Origin: Fremontodendron californicum | Lineage: Eukaryota; Streptophyta; Magnoliopsida; Malvales; Malvaceae | Assembly (NCBI GenBank): GCA_030761205.1 | Contig: JAULJL010000004.1 | Location: 37,978,172-38,042,171, forward strand | Direction of reading: 5' to 3' | Length of the DNA stretch: 64,000 bases | Part shown: positions 57,953 to 64,000 of the stretch, in pieces | How positions within the stretch are numbered: the stretch's first letter is position 1 | How the letters are laid out: each line of letters opens with the position of its first letter | The notes under the pieces: model-generated | Told to the model about the DNA's origin: nothing | Databases searched by the model: none | Seen by the model: only the letters and a program-made list of their open reading frames with translations | Made by a program: the position numbers and the translations under genes

Positions 57953-60186
57953 ATGATGAAAGGTTTAATGGTGGATGAGAGTATGTCAAATTTGACTTCA
58001 ACATCTGGTGAACTAAGTGCTTCTTCAGGTACCAGAATTGAGATTGGCACACTGTACCCACAACAGTCTTTTGCTTCAACAAATCAAGAAACAGCATCAA
58101 AGAAGAAGAGAAATCAGCCAGGCAACCCAGGTTAATTAATTTTTCAAATCAAATTAATGTACTATTCTCATGTTACTAATTTTTTTTTCTTTTTTTTTTT
58201 TTAACATATATATGGGTTTCAATTTTTCCCCTTTTGGGTGGATTTGTTTTTTATATTATGAATTATCAGACCCAGATGCAGAAGTCATAGCTTTGTCTCC
58301 CAATACACTCTTGGCAACAAATAGATTTATATGTGAGATCTGTAATAAAGGGTTTCAGAGAGATCAGAATCTTCAGCTTCATAGAAGAGGACATAACTTG
58401 CCATGGAAACTAAAGCAAAGAACAAACAAGGAGGTGATAAAGAAGGTATATGTGTGTCCAGAGACAACATGCGTGCACCATGACCCATCTAGGGCTCTTG
58501 GAGACCTCACCGGAATCAAGAAGCACTTTTACAGAAAGCATGGTGAGAAGAAGTGGAAGTGTGAAAAGTGTTCAAAGCGTTATGCTGTTCAATCAGACTG
58601 GAAAGCTCATTCCAAAATTTGTGGCACGAAAGAGTATAGATGCGACTGTGGAAACCTTTTCTCCAGGTAACAAATTAAAAGAGGAAAAAACACATCTATA
58701 ATTAAGTGATTTCAACATCTGTTCAATCAGACTTCAGGATCACATATCATAAAGTTAAACTGAATTCCTCAATCTTCATTTGATCTCTCTTCACTCTTCT
58801 TCTGCATGCACATATAGCGTGTGACTGTGTGCATGTGAGAGATCGATATATAGAAATAGAAAATACTACTACTGTAGTAAAAGAATAGTTAACCTCGTGG
58901 AGCACAATACAGAAAGGGGAGAGAGATGGCCAGGGTTTAAATTGTTTAAAAAACAATTTTCTAATGGCCAACCACATAGTGCTGCTTTGCTTAGATTAGG
59001 AAATTAGTAACTCTTAATGGTTACATTTGCTATGTCTTTTGTCCTCCGGGAAGAAAAAGAATGAGAATACAAAAAGTTTAACATGAGAAAAGCTGTACTG
59101 TCTACACTGTTTATCCTTGACCTTGATTGCTATTTTTGTTTTCTTCTGCTTGTTTTTTGTGGTTACAGGAGAGACAGTTTCATCACTCACAGAGCGTTTT
59201 GCGATGCTTTAGCTGAGGAGAGTGCAAGAGCAATTACAGCAGCAAACCAGCCGGTACTTCTCTCCTCACAGCAACCTGGCTCTTCAGTTTCACATATGAC
59301 CAATCTGCAACCCAAACTCCATAGCCATGCCGAACAAGATCATCTTTTCAATGTAAGAGAACCAGCAGACAGCATTCCACCATGGTTAGCTTGCCCACCA
59401 GGAGTAGGAGCTTGGCCTTGTCCCCCCTCAATAAACCTTTCATCATCACCATTTCTTTTAGACCACCCACTGTCACAGAACGAAAACCCTAGTTCTATTT
59501 ATACACTTCCTCCATTCCAGGTACCCACAGCTTCTCCACACATGTCTGCAACTGCACTCCTGCAAAAAGCAGTTCAAATGGGTGTGACTATGAGCAAACC
59601 CTTACAATATTCACCTGTAGCCATGCAAAGACCTCATCACCACCAGGCTCACATGTCTGGAACCAGTGGTTCCGTAAATTTTGCCGCGTCTACAGCTGGT
59701 TCTGGTCTGGGTTTGTCCGCACGTGAAGAGCTTGTAAGTGGGTTTCCCCATGGTTTGGCATCTTTTGGGAATAAAGCTGCTGTCACCTCTGGTTTCATCG
59801 AACAGGTAGCTGCAACAAATAGTATTGCAGGTGCTGGAGCAGCTCCTAATTCTCTACTCCATGATATGATGAGTTCTTTATCTTCTTCAAGTGGGTTTGA
59901 CGGGTCTTCATCTTTTGAACAGTCTTTCAATGGGATATGGAACACCAAAGGAAACAGCATTTATTTTCAAGAAAATACTGATCATCATTTCTCAAAAACA
60001 AGAGAATCCCAATTAAGCAGAAGTGATCATGGAGGGAATGATGGGTTGACAAGAGATTTCTTGGGTCTTAAAGCTTTTCCTCATAGAGATATCCCCAATA
60101 ACTTAGCCCGGCTTAATCATCGTATAAACTCTTCTTCAGCATATGGGCAACAAAACCATCACAGTCAAACACCATGGCAAGGTTAG
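57953..60186 (+). CDS. INDETERMINATE DOMAIN (IDD) C2H2 zinc-finger transcription factor
   Basis: Plant IDD nuclear transcription factor of 530 residues; relatives control root patterning, gibberellin and sugar responses, often with DELLA or SCARECROW partners. Three exons, 57953-58130, 58270-58666 and 59169-60186, all GT-AG and in phase. The basic KKKRNQPGNP signal joins exons 1 and 2. Finger 1 (C2H2) covers residues 81-101, finger 2 (C2H2) 122-150, finger 3 (C2HC) 157-177 and finger 4 (C2HC) 184-203, with the split between exons 2 and 3 inside finger 4. The C-terminal half has the conserved MSATALLQKAVQMG and LTRDFLGLKAF motifs. The N-terminus MMKGLMVDESMSNLTSTSGE points to the IDD4/IDD5-like part of the family, without certainty. 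Two ATGs stand in tandem at 57953 and 57956. The tail is rich in Ser, His and Gln. The gene is intact; the ORF at 59649-59960 (-) is a shadow. Confidence 0.96.
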
Positions 60187-62300
60187 ATTGTGCGTGGTTG
60201 TTTAACTTTTCAAGTTATATCCCAATCTTTTTCCATCGAAAGATCAGAAAATTGGAGAGATCTAGCACTGCAGCCCTACCATTTCTTTGGGAATAATTTT
60301 AAGTAATGCATCGTATATACTGATGCTGAATATATATATATATATATAATTCTAGCCCTTAAATTCTTTCAATTTTCATCATTTTGATTACAGTTTAATT
60401 ATTTAATTTATATATGGAACAACTTTCATATCTTTTCATCTATATATAAGCTTAAAAAAATCAGCAACTTGCTTCAAGCATGCATGTTCAACGTACATTT
60501 CTTCTATCTAGTTTAATTTCTTTTTTAACCTTTAGTCCGATTACGTAGTGCGCAAAAGCTACTGAAAATATAAGATTCAAGGGTTATTGAATAAAATGAA
60601 TAATAATCAAGGGTTTGTATTTGGTGCAGTGGCAGTGTAAGTAGTGAATCCTATACTGATATTTTATTACAAAATTAACCACTAATCTCTAACTAAAAGG
60701 TGATATCGTAGGATGCACTGTCACCTATATACTGAGTGCATCAAATATAAATTCAATAATATTAGCATAAAGCAAAGTGAAATGCAATCCAATCTAATTA
60801 ATCAACATATTCTTTGGAAATCAATATTCATATATATATATATATATATTTACAAGATACATATTTATTTAGTAAGCATTCTTGACATGTAATCCTATAT
60901 ATATATATATATATATAATCTTTTTTTTTCAAAATTTTTAAAATTCAAAAATTAAATTTATCCAATTATTTTAAGTTTATATATATTTTATCCTAATTTA
61001 AATCACACAAAAAATATCTCAATCCATTCTTACCAAATATATATTAAATCCAAATTCAAATACTAGATTATTAATTTAAAATTTTCTCTTTTCTCTTTTA
61101 GATTTTAAAGTATTGTACCTAAGACAAACCTAATTTTAATCATATTAAAAAATATCTCTTTGACAAAGCTAGTTATATATATCTCTTTTTTAATTGAAAA
61201 ATTTTCAAATTTTTACTATCATAATTTTTTTTTTTTTTTGTAAACCTTCATTATTTGATTTTTTTTAAATTCAAAAACACATATATCACTTACTATATTG
61301 TTTTCAAATTCAAAAGATACTAATCAATTTAAAAATTATTAACATCCAATAAGTCTATAAATAGTATGTGCCACATTTTTTTTTCAATTCGCAACTTTTA
61401 AAGGTGTGATTTTTTTTTTTTTGTAAAAAATAATATTTGTTTTCAATTCGCTTTTTATTTCGACGCACATTTACTAATTATTTTTTATTTTTTGTACAGA
61501 AACTTATTTAAAATCATAAAAGCGAAGGTATGATTATTCAATTCATCATTCAACAATATATATTTTTTTCTTTAAAAACTATATTTTTATCTTTATCATA
61601 TTTTTTAGTATTTTGAGCACAATCATAGTAGTGAATGTATGTCAATATTTTTTATGATTTAATTAAAATTTTCTTCAATTGTTTTGAGGGAAAAAGATTG
61701 GCAAGGCAATAGTTTTTTTTATAAAATCTAATTTTAATATGATGTTAAAATTTTACATAATGTTTAAATATATTTGATATGACAAAATACATATATATAG
61801 AAATTAAAAAATTATTTGATGATCTATTGACACATTAAATTTTTAAAAAAAATAAGGATGCACATTCAAACCAAAAGCTATTATTTTTTATTTTATTTTC
61901 ATTAATACAAATTTATTACTTTTTTATTTCTTACAATCGTCCATAAATTGTTACATTACATTTTTTACACACTTTCCCAATTCATAATCATCCAAAGTTC
62001 ACTGTGCAATCAATCAATTATCAATATGCTTAGTAAGAGAATCAATTATCTATATACCACATATGAAAATGCTTAAATTTTAGCTATTTATCAAATAATA
62101 TTATTCAATCAATTATTCAATTATCAAAATTATATAGATAAAGATTATCTAAGTTTTCATCTTAAATATTATTCATCTTAATTTAAATAAAGCAAGCATA
62201 TTATGAATTTCCAAGTGAAAAATCTCAAAATCAAAATCTTTCTTTATCTAATATATATATTGTTATGAACTATTACGTGAAAGCTAACTTTAGTGTAGAG
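60187..62300. other. IDD 3' flank and AT-rich DNA
   Basis: No gene. Contains short TA runs at 60327-60348, 60831-60850 and 60897-60917, and a diverged relative of the 33704-34071 element. Confidence 0.6.
60630..60745. mobile_element. Short relative of the GTCAGTGTAT MITE
   Basis: GCAGTGTAAGTAGTG at the left; CATCGTAGGA-like TATCGTAGGATGCACTGTCA and ACTGAGTGCATCAAAT at the right, as in 33704-34071. It has one diverged unit with ACCACTAATCTCTAACT. Confidence 0.6.
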
Positions 62301-64000
62301 GTGTTCATAGGTTGGGCCGGGTCGCGACCCGATTTTTTTTAGATTTCTTGCCCAAGCCCTGACCGGCTCGGAAGCTCGTTTCACTATTTTAAAAAATATT
62401 AAAAAATTAAAAACTATTTAAATTAATATTTTTATAATTAAAAAAATATTTGTTATTATTAAATAGTAATTCGAGCTAGTTTATGAAGTCTTTTAATGAA
62501 ATTAAAATTGTTACTTATAAATTGGATAAATCTTATTAATAGAAATTATTCACAGTGGCAATTTATAAAAATATATTGAACAACAATATCTATTTTTGTC
62601 AATTCAAAAAAAAATTTACATCCATGCTTTTATATATATAGTAATATTTGTTTTCACATGTATTGCACATGAATATTCATTATTTTATTCATTTTAATTG
62701 TATATTAATCAAATTTTGTTTTATGTGAAAATAGTATCAAATTAATATAAAAATTATTGTTTTAATATTAATGTAAATTTAAAATTATGAAGATAAAGAA
62801 ATTCAAAGTAAACTTTAACTCTTTTTAATTTACCAAATAAATTCATTTACGTTTTAAGATTAATGAAAAATTAGAACTCTAAAATTAAAGCAATTTAATA
62901 TAAACTTTAATTATTTTTATTTATTATAAAATAAATTCATTTAACACAAGTGTTTTAATAAAATTAAAATTCTTATTTATAAATTGGATAAATTTTATTA
63001 ACAATAAAAATATTTATAATCATAATTTAAAAAAACAGTGAATTAATAATAATTCTTGTCAATTTAAAAGATTTTTTTATATCTGTGTTTATATAAATAT
63101 TATATATTATATAGATTGTAGATTATAGATTATAGATTATAGATAATAGATAAATATGTTATTTTCTCTTTAAAAATGAGATAAGTATATATTATTGAAT
63201 TCCATTATTACTCTAATAGCTCTTTATACAATGTGAGCATAAAATCACATAATAATATTAATACAAATAAGAAGAAAAAATCAATAAAAAAATTCAAAAT
63301 AATAATTTAAATAAAACACAAAAAAGTCGTACCTTTAAATTTTACTAAAATTCCACACAATGAATATATATTTTTAAAAAATAATAAATTATAATTTAAA
63401 AAAATTAAATATAAAAAAGTCATATATTTGGATAGATAGAAGTAATAATAAAATACTATCAACTATTGGTTGGTAAAAGTAAATCACATAAATAAACGGT
63501 AAAAGTAATAATAATACACTATCAATTATTGATTGGTAACCGTGCACAACAACCCACTATGGAGAATAAGGAAGTTTAAAAACTGCCTTTTACGAATGTT
63601 AAAAAAATCGAATTGTAAATCGAATGGGTTAAATTTTTAATTTTCGATCTAATTGGTTCAATCGATTGGATTGATCAGTTTGATAAAACTCTTTTTTTTT
63701 TTTATACTTAAGCACTAAGTTATATATTATATAAATATTAAATATAGTTAATAATTAATAAAAATATGTATTCGGTTTAATGGTATGGTCTTTAATATAA
63801 TATTAAGAGATTAAAGGTTCAAATCTCATTAATTACAAATAAAATTTTGAAAAAAATAAAAATATTTAAAATTGATTTTTTAGTAATTCAATTCGATTTT
63901 TTATCGGTTGAATCGGTTCTTTACCGGTTTGATGTAAATCTGGTTCTAATAACTTTCTGGACCAGACAGGTCATCGATTTCCGATTCAACCGATCCAATC
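62300..64000. other. AT-rich repeat DNA at the right edge
   Basis: No gene. A GC-rich head, AGGTTGGGCCGGGTCGCGAC near 62310, begins a dispersed-type element whose other end was not found. AGATTAT repeats (7 bp) at about 63115-63150. 63590 to the edge is rich in AATCGATT, ACCGGTT and CGATTCAACCGAT words as in 34800-35110 and 50640-50930. Confidence 0.5.
63115..63150. repeat. 7-bp tandem repeat AGATTAT
   Basis: Four to five consecutive degenerate copies. Confidence 0.85.

Noticed and set aside
59649..59960. 103-codon minus-strand ORF
   Set aside because: Antisense shadow of the IDD third exon.
1..64000. CRISPR array, operon, rRNA, tRNA or known microRNA precursor
   Set aside because: Read for these by eye; spaced repeats here are tandem or transposon repeats, and no cloverleaf or familiar mature microRNA was noticed. 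A tRNAscan-type and miRNA search would be needed to exclude them.

Overview
This window is nuclear DNA from a flowering plant, most likely a eudicot. It is AT-rich, the genes carry spliceosomal introns, and the gene set is plant-specific: LONELY GUY, IQM, CYP711A/MAX1, CC-type glutaredoxin, plant ADP/ATP carrier, cell-wall invertase with its mini-exon, and an INDETERMINATE DOMAIN zinc-finger gene. The species cannot be fixed from the sequence alone. All exon boundaries given here were worked out by eye from GT-AG (in one case GC-AG) signals, reading-frame phase and family motifs.

Layout. 1-1555 (-): first five exons of a LOG cytokinin-activating gene that runs off the left edge. 1556-5220: its upstream region plus a tandem array of about 1.3 kb. 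5221-5943 (+): single-exon membrane-anchored protein of unknown function. 8270-11037 (+): seven-exon mitochondrial CoA-type carrier. 12261-13800 (+): 5'-truncated LINE with a perfect target-site duplication. 15301-18097 (+): eight-exon IQM calmodulin-binding protein. 18504-22607 (+): larger decayed LINE whose tail lies about 25 bp from the stop codon of a convergent five-exon MAX1 gene (22633-25748, -). 26000-41500: gene-poor, very AT-rich and full of small non-autonomous DNA transposons, several with clear terminal inverted repeats and 8-bp duplications. 41559-42032 (+): CC-type glutaredoxin. 45892-49796 (-): two-exon PM-ANT1-type ADP/ATP carrier. 51830-53240 (-): broken cell-wall invertase. 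57953-60186 (+): three-exon IDD transcription factor. 60187-64000: repeat-rich AT DNA with no gene recognised.

The genes are independent transcription units, not a cluster or operon. Two act in hormone pathways (LOG in cytokinin, MAX1 in strigolactone) and two are mitochondrial-carrier-family proteins, but neither pairing implies a shared pathway.

No undescribed gene system stands out. The signals that existing features do not explain are: (i) a set of tiny insertions made of a T- or A-run plus a few bases between direct repeats of 8-20 bp, which look like retrotransposition events truncated to almost nothing; (ii) two copies of one small transposon in inverted, back-to-back arrangement forming a hairpin of about 375 bp; (iii) a near-symmetric arrangement of bZIP-type motifs upstream of the glutaredoxin gene; (iv) a GC-AG intron and a hAT-like insertion inside MAX1.
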